Source: Chryseobacterium sp. GVT01B
GTDB taxonomy: Bacteria > Bacteroidota > Bacteroidia > Flavobacteriales > Weeksellaceae
Assembly (NCBI RefSeq): GCF_019970045.1
Contig: NZ_JAHXYI010000003.1
Location: forward strand, 310,001-374,000
DNA length: 64,000 bases
Direction of reading: 5' to 3'
Each line of letters starts with the position of its first letter. Positions within the stretch are counted from its first letter, which is position 1. A program made the position numbers and the translations under genes. The notes below the pieces were generated by a model, which was given only the letters and a program-made list of their open reading frames with translations, was not told where the DNA came from and ran no database searches. Below are positions 15,768 through 25,157 of the stretch, in pieces.

Positions 15768-16707
15768 GTCATTCCGCAGGGATCTAAACGCTTATTTATC
15801 CTCATTTAATATCAAAAAACCTTTCTGAATCTGGATTCCTACGGAATGACGAATATTGTGGATAGTGTAAGTGAGTAGTTTTTGTACCAAGGTCTGGAGT
15901 GAATAAGTCTCCACATACACATTATACCCGCCCACCTTGTCATTCCGCAGGAATCTAAACTAATATTTTTATCATCATTTATTATCCAAAAAGTTTTCTG
16001 TATCTGGATTCCTACGGAATGACAACTGTGTGAATAGTCTGATCGAATAGTTTGTATTAATGTCTTGGATTAAATAAGTATCCACATACGCATCATACCC
16101 GCTCACCTTGTCATTCCGCAGGAATCTAAACTCTTATATTATCCTCATTTATTATCCAAAAACCTTTCTATGTCTGGATTCCTACGGAATGAAAAACTGT
16201 GCGGATAGTCTGAGCGAAATAGTTTGTATCATGTTCTGGAGCAAATAAGTATCCACATACGCATCATACCCGCTCACCTTGTCATTCTGCAGGAATCTAA
16301 ACGCTCATTTTTATGATCATTCATTATCAAAAACTTTTCTGAATCTGGATTCCTACGGAATGACAAACTGCGTGGAGAGTCTAAGCGAATAGTTTTTGTG
16401 GTAAAGTTTGGAGTAAATAAGTCTCCAGATACGCATGATACCCGCCCACTTTGTCATTCCGTAGGAATCTAAACTCTTATTTTATGATCATTTATTATCA
16501 AAAACCTTTCTGTATCTGGATTTCTACGGAATGACAATCTGTGTGGAATAGTCTGAGCGAATAGTTTGTGTGGTAAAGTCTTGATTAAATAAGTCTCCAA
16601 ATACGCATGATACCCGCCCACTTTGTCATTCCGTAGGAATCTAAACTCTTATTTTATGATCATTTATTATCAAAAACCTTTCTGTATCTGGATTTCTACG
16701 GAATAAC
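15768..16707. repeat. tandem repeat array, left block: six units of 171-172 bp
   Basis: Each unit is an 83-85 bp hairpin module plus an 87-89 bp spacer. The arms are about 17 bp: left GTCATTCCGYAGGAATC, right its complement GGATTCCTACGGAATGAC. Hairpin modules start at 15768, 15939, 16110, 16281, 16453 and 16625, a period of 171-172. The spacer is also conserved (CTGTGTGGATAGTCTGAGCG, then ATACGCATGATACCCGCCCA). This is therefore a true tandem array and not scattered REP copies. No coding frame spans it. Confidence 0.92.
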
Positions 16708-16765
16708 AATCTGTGTGAATATAGTCCATATCAAAACTAATTTTCAAACAGGTAATTCAAAAATT

Positions 16766-17053
16766 CTAAATTAGTATTTTTGTTCTCCTTATAAGTTCAA
16801 GTTTCTTAATTCTTGACCAGTTTTTAATTTCCTTTTCTCTTTCAATGGCATGATGAATCCAATCATATTTCTCGTAATAAATTAGAAATTCAAGATTATA
16901 TCTTGCTGTGAAGCTACCGGGATTTAGCTTTGTTTTGTGTTGATGTAATCTCCTGTGGAGGTTTCCTGTAACGCCAGTATAAAGTACTTTTCTGTTTTTA
17001 TTGGTGAGAATATAGATATAGTAGGTATATCTTCCTCTTGAAAACTCAATCAT
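16766..17053 (-). CDS. GIY-YIG single-domain nuclease inside the tandem array
   Basis: The 95-aa protein (start ATG 17053; an upstream ATG at 17107 would add 18 atypical residues) is a small GIY-YIG domain of UPF0213/UvrC-N type: YYIYILTNK as the GIY strand, VLYTGVTGNLHRRLHQH as the YIG strand and catalytic-Arg helix, and a metal-binding Glu in AIEREKEIKNW. Such stand-alone proteins are frequent in flavobacterial genomes and of unknown role. The gene and its flanks replace part of one spacer in the 171-bp array, suggesting an association between the nuclease and the repeats. Confidence 0.88.
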   Translation of the reverse strand: MIEFSRGRYTYYIYILTNKNRKVLYTGVTGNLHRRLHQHKTKLNPGSFTARYNLEFLIYYEKYDWIHHAIEREKEIKNWSRIKKLELIRRTKILI

Positions 17054-17247
17054 TTGTGTGTTTGTTTTACAAAAGTTACAAAAAATATACTCTACTTGTT
17101 TTTTCAATTGGATTTAATCAATGTAATTGAAAGAAGAAATAGGAGTTTCGTTTTGAATTGAGTATAAGCTCTCATTTAAATTTGTAAGAAATGGAGTAAG
17201 ATTAAGATGTACCTTCAACCTAAACAAAGTCATAAAACACAGTCTTT

Positions 17248-17781
17248 GTCATTCCGCAGGAATCTAAACTCTTTTTATCATCATTTATTATCCAAAAACC
17301 TTTCTGTGCCTGGATTCTTACGGAATGACAAACTGTGCGGATAGTCTAAGCGAATAAGTATTGTGGCAAGGTCTTGAGCAAATAAGTATCCCAATATGCA
17401 TGATACCCGCCCACTTTGTCATTCCGTAGGAATCTAAACCCTTATTTTATAATCATTTATTTCAAAAAACATTTCTGAATCTGGATTCCTACGGAATGAC
17501 GAACTGTGTGGATAGTCTGAGTGAATAGTTTTTGTGATAAAGTCTTGAGTAAATAAGTCTCCAGATATGCATGATACCCACTCACCTTGTCATTCTGCAG
17601 GAATCTAAACTTTTATTTTATGACTATTCATTATCAAAAACCTTTCTGTATCAGTATTCCTACGGAATGACAAACTGCGTGTAGAGTCTGAGCGAATAGT
17701 TTTTGTGGTAAAGTCTTAAGGAAATAAATATCCATATACGCATGATACCCGCCCACTTTGTCATTCCGAAGGAATCTAAAC
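17248..17781. repeat. tandem repeat array, right block: three full units and a truncated one
   Basis: Hairpin modules start at 17248, 17418, 17589 and 17760, continuing the 170-171 bp period of the left block. The last unit retains only its left arm and ends about 35 bases before the mcrC stop. Between the last left-block hairpin and the first right-block hairpin lie 540 bases instead of about 88, the excess being the GIY-YIG gene and its flanks. Confidence 0.92.
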
Positions 17782-17816
17782 TTTTTGTTATAAAAATTTA
17801 TATCCCAATCAATCTT

Positions 17817-19076
17817 TTAAAATATCTCCTCCGAATTGGCTGAGCTAATAAAATGATCTTTTACAAATGATACAATATTCTGTTTCCATTGGTGAATATC
17901 TTTGTGAGCTGAGATAAAAGCTATTCCACAGGTAAGTTTATCAGTTGTCATATCATTTTCTATAGCCGAATAATCACCTTTAATCAGTTTACTTTCTTCT
18001 CCCGGATATACCAGGGCTGTTTTTGTTGCTTTAAAATACAGGTGATAAGCATACATCTGTCTCAGATCTTCGGGTGACGGAAGATAACTTCCGTTTAGGT
18101 TTTTCCATTTCGTGTCCAGAACAATTGTGTTACCGTTAGCTTCAAGAACAATATCCGGTTTCATTTTGCTGGCTGAGGATTCTGATCTCCAGAATTCCTT
18201 TGATTGTTGGGCTTTTACTTTTACGTCAGTATATTTTATATTTTTCTTTAATACTATATATACAAACTGTTCCCAAAGACGGTTCATATCAAATAGTAAA
18301 GCCAATACATTATTCTTTCCTCTCGATACATCAGGATGGTAGTTGAGTAGAAGCAGCTTTGCGATCTGCAGAGCTTTTTCATAATGTTGATTTTTTCGGT
18401 CAAAGTTGATTTTCTCAAACGTTGAATCTGTGACTTTGAGATCATTCATTTCGGGAAAATTCAACAGTAATGTACCAATTCTGCTGCTCAGATCCGGCTT
18501 GCTATTCGTCTGTTCAATAAGCTTCAGAGCCTTGTATAGAATACGGTGTACTTCATGGTTTGCATCATAATGAGAATACTTTACATAAAATCTTTCGTGG
18601 TGAACCAGATTCTGCGCTATATGTTTTGAAAATTGCAGAGACCCTTTTAAAGCATGAAGATTTCCTTCCTTTTTGTTATATCTTTTAATGAGTCCCCTGT
18701 GAAGAAGGTACTCTAATTCTTTTATATACAGTTCATAATAAAGATCCAGAATGGAGTTTTTTTTCAACTTTAATGAGGCACTGCTGGAAATCTTTACTTC
18801 AAATCCCCATACTGTCCGTATCATGTCGTACAATAATTGTCTCCATTCATCTTTGCCATTATGATCTGCTTTTGGAAGAATTTCAATGGTTGTTTGGCCG
18901 ATTTTTATGACTCCGACATGTTGATTAAATTTTACACCGTTTTTTATAAGGCTAAAAAACGGTGTCCCATCACCATAATAATTCTCTAAAGCCTGGTCCA
19001 GCTTTAGTTTTTTGTGTTCGTCAGTAAAGTAGAGCTTTTCATGCTCAAAAACAACAATGGATTCTATTGGTTTCAT
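17817..19076 (-). CDS. mcrC: McrC-type restriction endonuclease subunit
   Basis: The 419-aa protein fits the McrC family: an N-terminal beta domain, then a C-terminal PD-(D/E)xK nuclease with MKPDIVL (about residue 307) and VLDTKWK (about 320). Its ATG shares one base with the mcrB stop (TAATG), so translation is coupled. In characterised systems McrC is recruited by the AAA+ GTPase McrB and cleaves DNA containing modified cytosine; the modification recognised here cannot be told. Confidence 0.92.
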   Translation of the reverse strand: MKPIESIVVFEHEKLYFTDEHKKLKLDQALENYYGDGTPFFSLIKNGVKFNQHVGVIKIGQTTIEILPKADHNGKDEWRQLLYDMIRTVWGFEVKISSSASLKLKKNSILDLYYELYIKELEYLLHRGLIKRYNKKEGNLHALKGSLQFSKHIAQNLVHHERFYVKYSHYDANHEVHRILYKALKLIEQTNSKPDLSSRIGTLLLNFPEMNDLKVTDSTFEKINFDRKNQHYEKALQIAKLLLLNYHPDVSRGKNNVLALLFDMNRLWEQFVYIVLKKNIKYTDVKVKAQQSKEFWRSESSASKMKPDIVLEANGNTIVLDTKWKNLNGSYLPSPEDLRQMYAYHLYFKATKTALVYPGEESKLIKGDYSAIENDMTTDKLTCGIAFISAHKDIHQWKQNIVSFVKDHFISSANSEEIF

Positions 19077-21712
19077 TAAATAGCCTGATTCATTAGCAAA
19101 AGAACTGCTTTTGAGAAATCCATGTCAGTTTCTCCGATTTTATAATTATGATTTGGTTTTCTATAATCTATAATTTCATAGGATTCTCTTTCTGAATATT
19201 CACTTTCATAATCATCGAATGTTGCAAAAACAGAGGATGCAGTAACTTTCTTTTTTACAAATCCTTTGCCCAATACCAATCCTATTTTACCATAATCTCC
19301 GAAGAAATACTCCTGTAAAAGAGGAATGATATTTTTATAAAAAGAATCTTTAATGGTTGCATTGTCTTTTCCGATAAAATAAGCATGTCCAATGGCGTGG
19401 TCTTTATCAATCAGTTTTTCTATACGGTTGTTGATAATATTGAGTAATTTCTCGAAATCTATCCTGTTATAGATAAAATCCTGAAAATATCTGGATTCTT
19501 TTTCTGTTTTCGTTTCCTTATCTTTCTTCATCTGTTCCCAGATGCCTTCTTTTTTACTCTTGAAATCTTCAGAAACACCTAAAGCAGAGAATAACTTATT
19601 CTCTTCAGCCAGATATTCTTCATCGGTCCATTCGTGACTTTTATATTCCCATAAAAGATTTTCTACCATTGTTGACGGATTCAGAAGCTCAGGCTTAGGA
19701 GGCATTTCTTCAAAAGAAAATCTTCTTCTCAATGCGGTGTCCAAAGCTTCCACACTTCTGTCTGCCGTATTCATGGTTCCGATAATATATAGATTGGAAG
19801 GAACTCCGAATTTATTTTTGCTGTAAGGAAGGGGAATTTCTAAAGCTTCATTATTGCCCTGGCGTTTATCTTCTTCAATAAGAGTAATGAGTTCTCCAAA
19901 GATCTGAGAAACATTTCCACGGTTTATTTCATCAATGATAAGCACATGGGGAAGCGGAGGAAGAGTTTCTTCTTTTACTTCGGTAATAGACTTTTCCTTT
20001 ATTTTAGTATTGATATAGTTTAAAACAGACCAGTAAGCCGTAGAATTGGAACCTCCGATTACGGCTCTGAACTCTTTATTCACATTTTTAATCACTGAGA
20101 GGTCAGGAAATGCCTGTTGCAGTTTTTCAGCTCTGGAATAGGATACGGTATAGATTTTTGAATCTTCAGAATAGATGGGTTTCAGATTTAGATTTCCCTT
20201 GTCAGAAACATCCACTATTTTCAATCCTAAATCAGGAGTCTGTATGGTTAATACAAGCGGATTTTTATCCTCCAGGTGTGTATTGGCATCCAGAACTAGG
20301 TCGCTCCATGCATCGTCGAAAGTGTAGGGCTTGGTTGAGTTTTCACTCTTTAATCTTGGTTTTCTGGCTTTATCAGCAATTCTTTTGAAAATACCACTTT
20401 CTACCTCGTAAATCACTTTTTTATTACCGTCCTCATCTTCATCAATTTTAGGTTTTATCCCTTCAATAAAATCCTCATAGCTCATGCTCTGGTGGAAGGT
20501 GGTAAATACAATTCTTCCTTCATCTACCAGTTTTTTATATTCGTCTTTGATTTGCTTTCTGGTATGCTCAGACAGCAAGAAATCAGGGTTAGCGATCTGA
20601 ATAGCTTTATTAATGGTATTGTAGGTCTTTCCGGTTCCGGGAGGACCGTATAAGATCTGATTAAGAGGATGGAGGATTGTATTATTCATATTAAGTTCTG
20701 ATTTCATTGTTTTTATGGAGGCAATTAGCTTTTCTGAGGTGGCATCATAAAGCTCATCTAAGCATTCTACCACTTTTTCTACAAGGTCTTCATCGGAGAG
20801 TGTAAATTTCTTAATGTGAGAAACAGAGTTTCCGAAGTGCCACTTTTTCCATTCCAGAAAGGAAGGAAGAGTTCCTAATAACGCTCTCATTATTTCTGCG
20901 TTTTCATTCTCGTCTTCAAAATGTAGGTCAACGGAAATACTTCCCTTTTTAACAATCACTTCATAATGAGCTCTTTTATGATTAAAATGCTGTTCTTTAT
21001 CAAAGATCCATATATTATTTCCTTTAAGATCTCCAAAACCGTACTCCAGTTGGTTTTTCTCAGCATATTCTTTTAGATTGGCAATAAAGGTTTTAAAATC
21101 CATTTGTTTTTTATCCCATTCTTTTTTCTGATCATAGATATGGGCAGCTATTAATAATGTTTGATTTTCCGGATTTTTGGTTCTGTCAAGATCTGAGAAT
21201 TTTTCTTTCAGTTCAGAAACAAAAGTGTCCGGGTTATAGGAATGATTAAGGTAATGGTTGGAGATAAGTTCTCTATGGCTTAATGCTATAGAATTGATAT
21301 TGTTTTCTGGCATAGCCAGCATATCTAAGGCATTTTTTACGGTGATATTTACATCATCTTTATGATACTTGTAATTAAAAGTATTGATGACCCATGGTTT
21401 CATTCTTACCCCTGCTTTAGCCAATACTCTTTTATCGTCATACTGATTGTAAATAGCTTTACCACGGGCGTGAATATCACAATAAGAAATGATGCTAAAG
21501 AGAATTTCCTTTATTGAAAAGAATTGATGTCCCTCTCTAATTTCAGCAAAAGCAGTATAGTCCTCTAAAAGATTTTGCAGTTCTACCTGTCCCTCATTGG
21601 ATAAATAAAGATCCATCCATTTTTCTAATGCATCTTTTCCTTTCTGAAAATAAAATTCATCGGATTGGATAAGACGTTCAAAATAACTTGTTGCTGTTTC
21701 TATTACTGACAT
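19076..21712 (-). CDS. mcrB: McrB-type AAA+ GTPase
   Basis: The 878-aa protein has a long N-terminal DNA-recognition region (about 1-340) and a C-terminal AAA+ motor. It shows Walker A LYGPPGTGKT (about 357), Walker B with the McrB-type LIIDEINRGNVSQ (about 594), and GTMNTADRSVEALDTALRRRF, the sensor/arginine-finger region diagnostic of the McrB clade. The N-terminus is longer than the E. coli McrB DNA-binding domain and includes a region like that of DUF3578-containing homologues, so the target modification may differ. With mcrC it forms a two-gene operon. Confidence 0.93.
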   Translation of the reverse strand: MSVIETATSYFERLIQSDEFYFQKGKDALEKWMDLYLSNEGQVELQNLLEDYTAFAEIREGHQFFSIKEILFSIISYCDIHARGKAIYNQYDDKRVLAKAGVRMKPWVINTFNYKYHKDDVNITVKNALDMLAMPENNINSIALSHRELISNHYLNHSYNPDTFVSELKEKFSDLDRTKNPENQTLLIAAHIYDQKKEWDKKQMDFKTFIANLKEYAEKNQLEYGFGDLKGNNIWIFDKEQHFNHKRAHYEVIVKKGSISVDLHFEDENENAEIMRALLGTLPSFLEWKKWHFGNSVSHIKKFTLSDEDLVEKVVECLDELYDATSEKLIASIKTMKSELNMNNTILHPLNQILYGPPGTGKTYNTINKAIQIANPDFLLSEHTRKQIKDEYKKLVDEGRIVFTTFHQSMSYEDFIEGIKPKIDEDEDGNKKVIYEVESGIFKRIADKARKPRLKSENSTKPYTFDDAWSDLVLDANTHLEDKNPLVLTIQTPDLGLKIVDVSDKGNLNLKPIYSEDSKIYTVSYSRAEKLQQAFPDLSVIKNVNKEFRAVIGGSNSTAYWSVLNYINTKIKEKSITEVKEETLPPLPHVLIIDEINRGNVSQIFGELITLIEEDKRQGNNEALEIPLPYSKNKFGVPSNLYIIGTMNTADRSVEALDTALRRRFSFEEMPPKPELLNPSTMVENLLWEYKSHEWTDEEYLAEENKLFSALGVSEDFKSKKEGIWEQMKKDKETKTEKESRYFQDFIYNRIDFEKLLNIINNRIEKLIDKDHAIGHAYFIGKDNATIKDSFYKNIIPLLQEYFFGDYGKIGLVLGKGFVKKKVTASSVFATFDDYESEYSERESYEIIDYRKPNHNYKIGETDMDFSKAVLLLMNQAI

Positions 21713-22252
21713 TTGGTTTTCTGGGTGTTTAGTTTAGCTGTCTTCTTAGCGAAAGAACAGATTCTTCATTAGAAGTAGCAATAATAATAAAAATCTCCAG
21801 TTTCTACTTACGGGAAAGCGTAAATTTTCTTTAAAGTCACTATAAATATTGCTCAGAAAATACCCATAGGCCCTTCGGAAGTCCCTCTAGCCCCTTCATC
21901 AAGCCCCTGGAGGGACTTCATGAACGGTCTCCACCCCCTTCATGAAGGGGCTATACCCCCTTGGGTAAGGGGGTAAAGGGTGTTGTGCAAGGGGCTTCAG
22001 GGACTTATATAAGGGGATAGAGACTGTTACCTAAGAGGGTAGAGACCGTTGCTATACTACCTGGAGGGTGTTAGTAAAGGTAAGAGGATTAAAATACTAT
22101 TGTAAGAATCATGAGCACTGTCCATCTGACTTCATAGTGGCGTAGCCACCATTCCTTTGCTCCCTCTAATCATAAATTCTAACCAATGAAAACTTTACGT
22201 TTTAAAAATATCTTACTTCTTCAGATACAATGGCTTATTATTTTCTTTTAAA
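21713..22252. repeat. non-coding region with GC-rich nested palindromes
   Basis: About 540 bases without a gene. Within 21860-22080 the composition turns C/G-homopolymer rich, unlike its surroundings, with the perfect palindrome CCCCTTCATGAAGGGG (21935-21950), a perfect 9-bp stem TACCCCCTT/AAGGGGGTA (21954-21975) and further CCCCTT/AAGGGG blocks. It looks like a structured repeat cassette and should also hold the mcrB promoter. Confidence 0.55.
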
Positions 22253-22410
22253 CGCAAAGTCGCAAAGTTTTAAATATTGATCTGTTTTTTAAGGCGCAAG
22301 AAAATCAAAGATTTTCAGCAGGTGAATAGATCGGGGTATAGAAATTTTATCGGAGATAAAATCCTTGCGCCTTAAAAAGCGTCATTATAATAAGAACTTG
22401 CGTCTTTGCG
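22253..22410. repeat. MITE-like palindromic element with CGCAAAG ends
   Basis: Outer imperfect arms (CGCAAAGTCGCAAAG left, CTTGCGTCTTTGCG right) and a perfect inner 10-bp pair AAGGCGCAAG (22291-22300) / CTTGCGCCTT (22364-22373) make a roughly 158-base hairpin element. It resembles non-coding repeats I associate with Chryseobacterium-group genomes. No coding potential. Confidence 0.65.
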
Positions 22411-22488
22411 ATTTCCAACCAAAATATGGTAAACAGATAACCACAAAAAAAGCACGTTTTCACGCGCTCTCAAAAAAAGGGTATATTC

Positions 22489-22992
22489 TTATTGATTGTT
22501 ATTAGAAGTGGGTGGAGGTGTTTCAGTTTGTCCTGGAGTCTGTCCCGCTACAAAAAACTGCTTCATTCCTTCGTAAATTACATTGGTACCCGGTACATTT
22601 TCTTCAGAAAGATATCTGATGCTTCGGTAGAAACTGATGGCATTATGATAATTATCGTGATCCAGTAATACCTTGGTATCTGAAAGCTGCTCGACCAGGG
22701 AATCTAACAGTTGCAGCCTTTGTTCTATCTGTTCTCTGGCTATATAATCTCTGTCGAATTCTGCCTTATCGAGGAAACCCGGAATATGTTGAACGTTTTG
22801 TTCCATATAGGTTTTGGCTTTATTTACGAAGAGTTTGTTCTGTTCTGCAATTCTTCCGTATTGCTGTCTCTGATCCGGTGTAAGGTTGATGGTTTTCCCG
22901 GTAAGGACGGTCTGGATGTCCTGAATTGCTTTGTCAATGGTTTGTAAATCGCTTTCTGAAAAGCTTACACTGATTAAATTGTCTAGTGCCAT
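22489..22992 (-). CDS. uncharacterised 167-aa helical protein
   Basis: No known family was recognised. The protein is almost all helical (SESDLQTIDKAIQDIQTVL; REQIEQRLQLLDSLVEQLSD), with a disordered Pro/Thr/Asn tail (TETPPPTSNNNQ). No signal peptide or membrane segment is seen. It sits alone between McrBC and the type I system, but the sequence does not suggest a defence function; it may be an ordinary core gene with defence genes inserted on either side. Confidence 0.75.
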   Translation of the reverse strand: MALDNLISVSFSESDLQTIDKAIQDIQTVLTGKTINLTPDQRQQYGRIAEQNKLFVNKAKTYMEQNVQHIPGFLDKAEFDRDYIAREQIEQRLQLLDSLVEQLSDTKVLLDHDNYHNAISFYRSIRYLSEENVPGTNVIYEGMKQFFVAGQTPGQTETPPPTSNNNQ

Positions 22993-23128
22993 GATTTTGT
23001 GTTTTTGGTTGTTACTATGATCAAATATAGGGAGTGTAAAGCATAGAAAAATAGGGTGTTGTAAGATTTTCGAGGAGCGTTCATCAGAAAATTAAAACGA
23101 GATAATAGAGTTTGTTTTTTATGGATTT

Positions 23129-23598
23129 TTGAAGAAAAAAAGAGTGTGTAATGAAGGAAATGATGAAATAGGAGAGGAGATCAATTTCAAGGGTTCAAAG
23201 AAATACTGGGCATCAAGCAGGAAGCATTGGCTTTTGACCTTGGGGACGACTGGAACCAGAAGAAAGTTTCTCTGCTGGAACAGAAAGAAATTATTGAAGA
23301 CCTGTTACTGAAACGAATTTCTGAAGTATTGAAAATTCCAGTAGAAGCATTTCAGAATTTTGATGAGGAACAGGCAGTGAATATTATTTCTAATACGTTT
23401 AGTGATTTCAAAGATGGAGCTTCAGCAATTAATAGACATCCTGTTTTTAACCCAGTAGAAGCTATTCTGAAAATGCATGAAGAAAAGATGGAGCTTTATG
23501 AAAGGATGCTGAAGGAGAAGGATGAGATGATGGGAGACTTGAAAAGCTTATTGATAAAAAGTAATTTAAGATATTATAAAAGGTTCAGCATATGCTGA
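23129..23598 (+). pseudogene. XRE-family regulator, frameshifted in the HTH
   Basis: Two frames together spell an XRE regulator. The first carries GNDEIGEEI (near 23150-23185). The second, open from 23167, continues FKEILGIKQEALAFDLGDDW, then LLLKRISEVLKIPVEAF and a C-terminal coiled coil (ILKMHEEKMELYERMLKEKD). The switch lies at about 23176-23196 and splits the helix-turn-helix, so the gene is either broken or restarted at an internal TTG (23227) without the first HTH helices. The stop lies inside the terminator hairpin that follows, so the last residues (YKRFSIC) are hairpin-encoded. It borders the hsd genes and may be a lost regulator of them. Confidence 0.7.
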
Positions 23599-23605
23599 AC
23601 CTTTT
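23578..23605. terminator. bidirectional terminator between XRE remnant and hsdM
   Basis: Perfect palindrome AAGGTTCAGCA/TGCTGAACCTT with A/T runs on both sides, between the convergent XRE remnant and hsdM. It contains the XRE stop codon. Confidence 0.8.
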
Positions 23606-23616
23606 TGTATATGATT

Positions 23617-25131
23617 TTAATTTTCCAAATCCTTCATAATCTCTTTAAAGCTTGCTAAGGCAGATTCTATATTATCAATAATCTCTTGTGCCAAGATATC
23701 AGGTTCTGGTAGGTTATCTAAATCTGTAAGACTTTGATCTTTAATCCAAAATACATCCAAAGAAGTCTTGTCTCTGGCTATGATCTCTTCATAGGTGAAT
23801 TTTTTCCAGCGCCCATCTGGATTTTCTTCCGACCAGGTTTCCTTACGGTTGTTTATATTAGAACTGTTATAGCAGGTAACAAAATCTTCTAAGTCAGCTT
23901 CTGTTAAAGGTTTTTTCTTTAGTGTATGATGTACATTTGTTCTGTAATCGTAAATCCAAATTTCTTTTGTCCACGGCTTCTTAGATGCTACTTTATTATT
24001 AAAAAATAAAACATTCGCTTTTACGCCATTAGCATAAAAAATACCAGTTGGTAAACGTAAAATGGTATGTAATTCTGTAGATTTTAATAATTGCTTACGG
24101 ATTTCTTCTCCGGCTCCGCCTTCAAATAAAACATTATCAGGCAAAACAACTGCGGCTTCACCATCAATTTTCATCAAAGATTTAATATGTTGTAAGAAAT
24201 TCAGCTGCTTATTGGAAGTTGTTTCCCAAAAATCCTGACGATTATAACTCATATCGTCACGCTCTACTTCTCCTTCTTCATTGGTTACTATATAGGAGCT
24301 TTTCTTTCCAAAAGGAGGGTTGGCCAATACATAATCATACGTATTAGACTCTGCTGCAATTAGTGCATCGGAAGATTTAATTAAAGGTTCACCATCAATC
24401 TCACCAATGCCATGTAAATACAAATTCATAAGACACATACGGCGTGTGCTTGCTACGATTTCGTTACCATGAAAAGTTTCATCTTTTAAAAACTTTTTTT
24501 CTTCACGATCTAACTTGTGGTGATGTGTAATATACTCATAAGCAGATAAAAAGAATCCTCCTGAACCACACGCTGGATCTATAATTGTTTTCAGCGGTTT
24601 AGGCTGTACACACTTCACCATAGTATTGATTAATGCACGGGGAGTAAAATATTGTCCAGCACCAGATTTGGTATCTTCTGCATTTTTCTCAAGTAAACCT
24701 TCATAGATTTTTCCCTTAATATCAGAACCCATTACAGACCATTCTTCATTGTTAATCAATGTAATGATGCGTAATAATTTAGATGGATCTTGAATTTTAT
24801 TTTGACTTTTCGCATAAATCTGCCCCAACATCCCTTTTTCACTTGAAAGGGTACGTAAAAGCTGTACATAAAAACTTTCTAATTCAGCTCCATTTTTTGA
24901 CGTTAGATTTTCCCAATTGCAAATATCTCCGTTAGGAATCTCTTTCCCTTCAACATCTTTTATTCTAGGTAATGGTATATTTTTATTATAAGGTGGCTTA
25001 TTTAATTCATCCACCATTTTCAGGAATAGTAAATAGGTAATTTGTTCAAGATAATCTCCATAACCTACACCATCATCTCGCATCACATTAGCAAGGTTCC
25101 ATATTTTTGATATAATTGTTGACTCAGTCAT
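23617..25131 (-). CDS. hsdM: type I restriction-modification methyltransferase subunit HsdM
   Basis: The 504-aa protein has an N-terminal HsdM helical domain and an N6-adenine methylase domain with SAM-binding motif I DPACGSGG (185-192) and catalytic motif IV NPPFGK (271-276). It also carries the type I signature GAGQYFTPRALI (about 157-168). It is the third gene of hsdR-hsdS-hsdM, 26 bases after hsdS. With HsdS it methylates the recognition site. Length and motifs are normal, so it is probably functional. Confidence 0.96.
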   Translation of the reverse strand: MTESTIISKIWNLANVMRDDGVGYGDYLEQITYLLFLKMVDELNKPPYNKNIPLPRIKDVEGKEIPNGDICNWENLTSKNGAELESFYVQLLRTLSSEKGMLGQIYAKSQNKIQDPSKLLRIITLINNEEWSVMGSDIKGKIYEGLLEKNAEDTKSGAGQYFTPRALINTMVKCVQPKPLKTIIDPACGSGGFFLSAYEYITHHHKLDREEKKFLKDETFHGNEIVASTRRMCLMNLYLHGIGEIDGEPLIKSSDALIAAESNTYDYVLANPPFGKKSSYIVTNEEGEVERDDMSYNRQDFWETTSNKQLNFLQHIKSLMKIDGEAAVVLPDNVLFEGGAGEEIRKQLLKSTELHTILRLPTGIFYANGVKANVLFFNNKVASKKPWTKEIWIYDYRTNVHHTLKKKPLTEADLEDFVTCYNSSNINNRKETWSEENPDGRWKKFTYEEIIARDKTSLDVFWIKDQSLTDLDNLPEPDILAQEIIDNIESALASFKEIMKDLEN

Positions 25132-25157
25132 TCTTCTAACTTCTTTTAATCCCTTAT

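Noticed and set aside
15768..17781. CRISPR array because of regular repeats
   Set aside because: The period is about 171 bp, both the hairpin module and the spacer are conserved, and no cas genes are near. It is a tandem repeat array.
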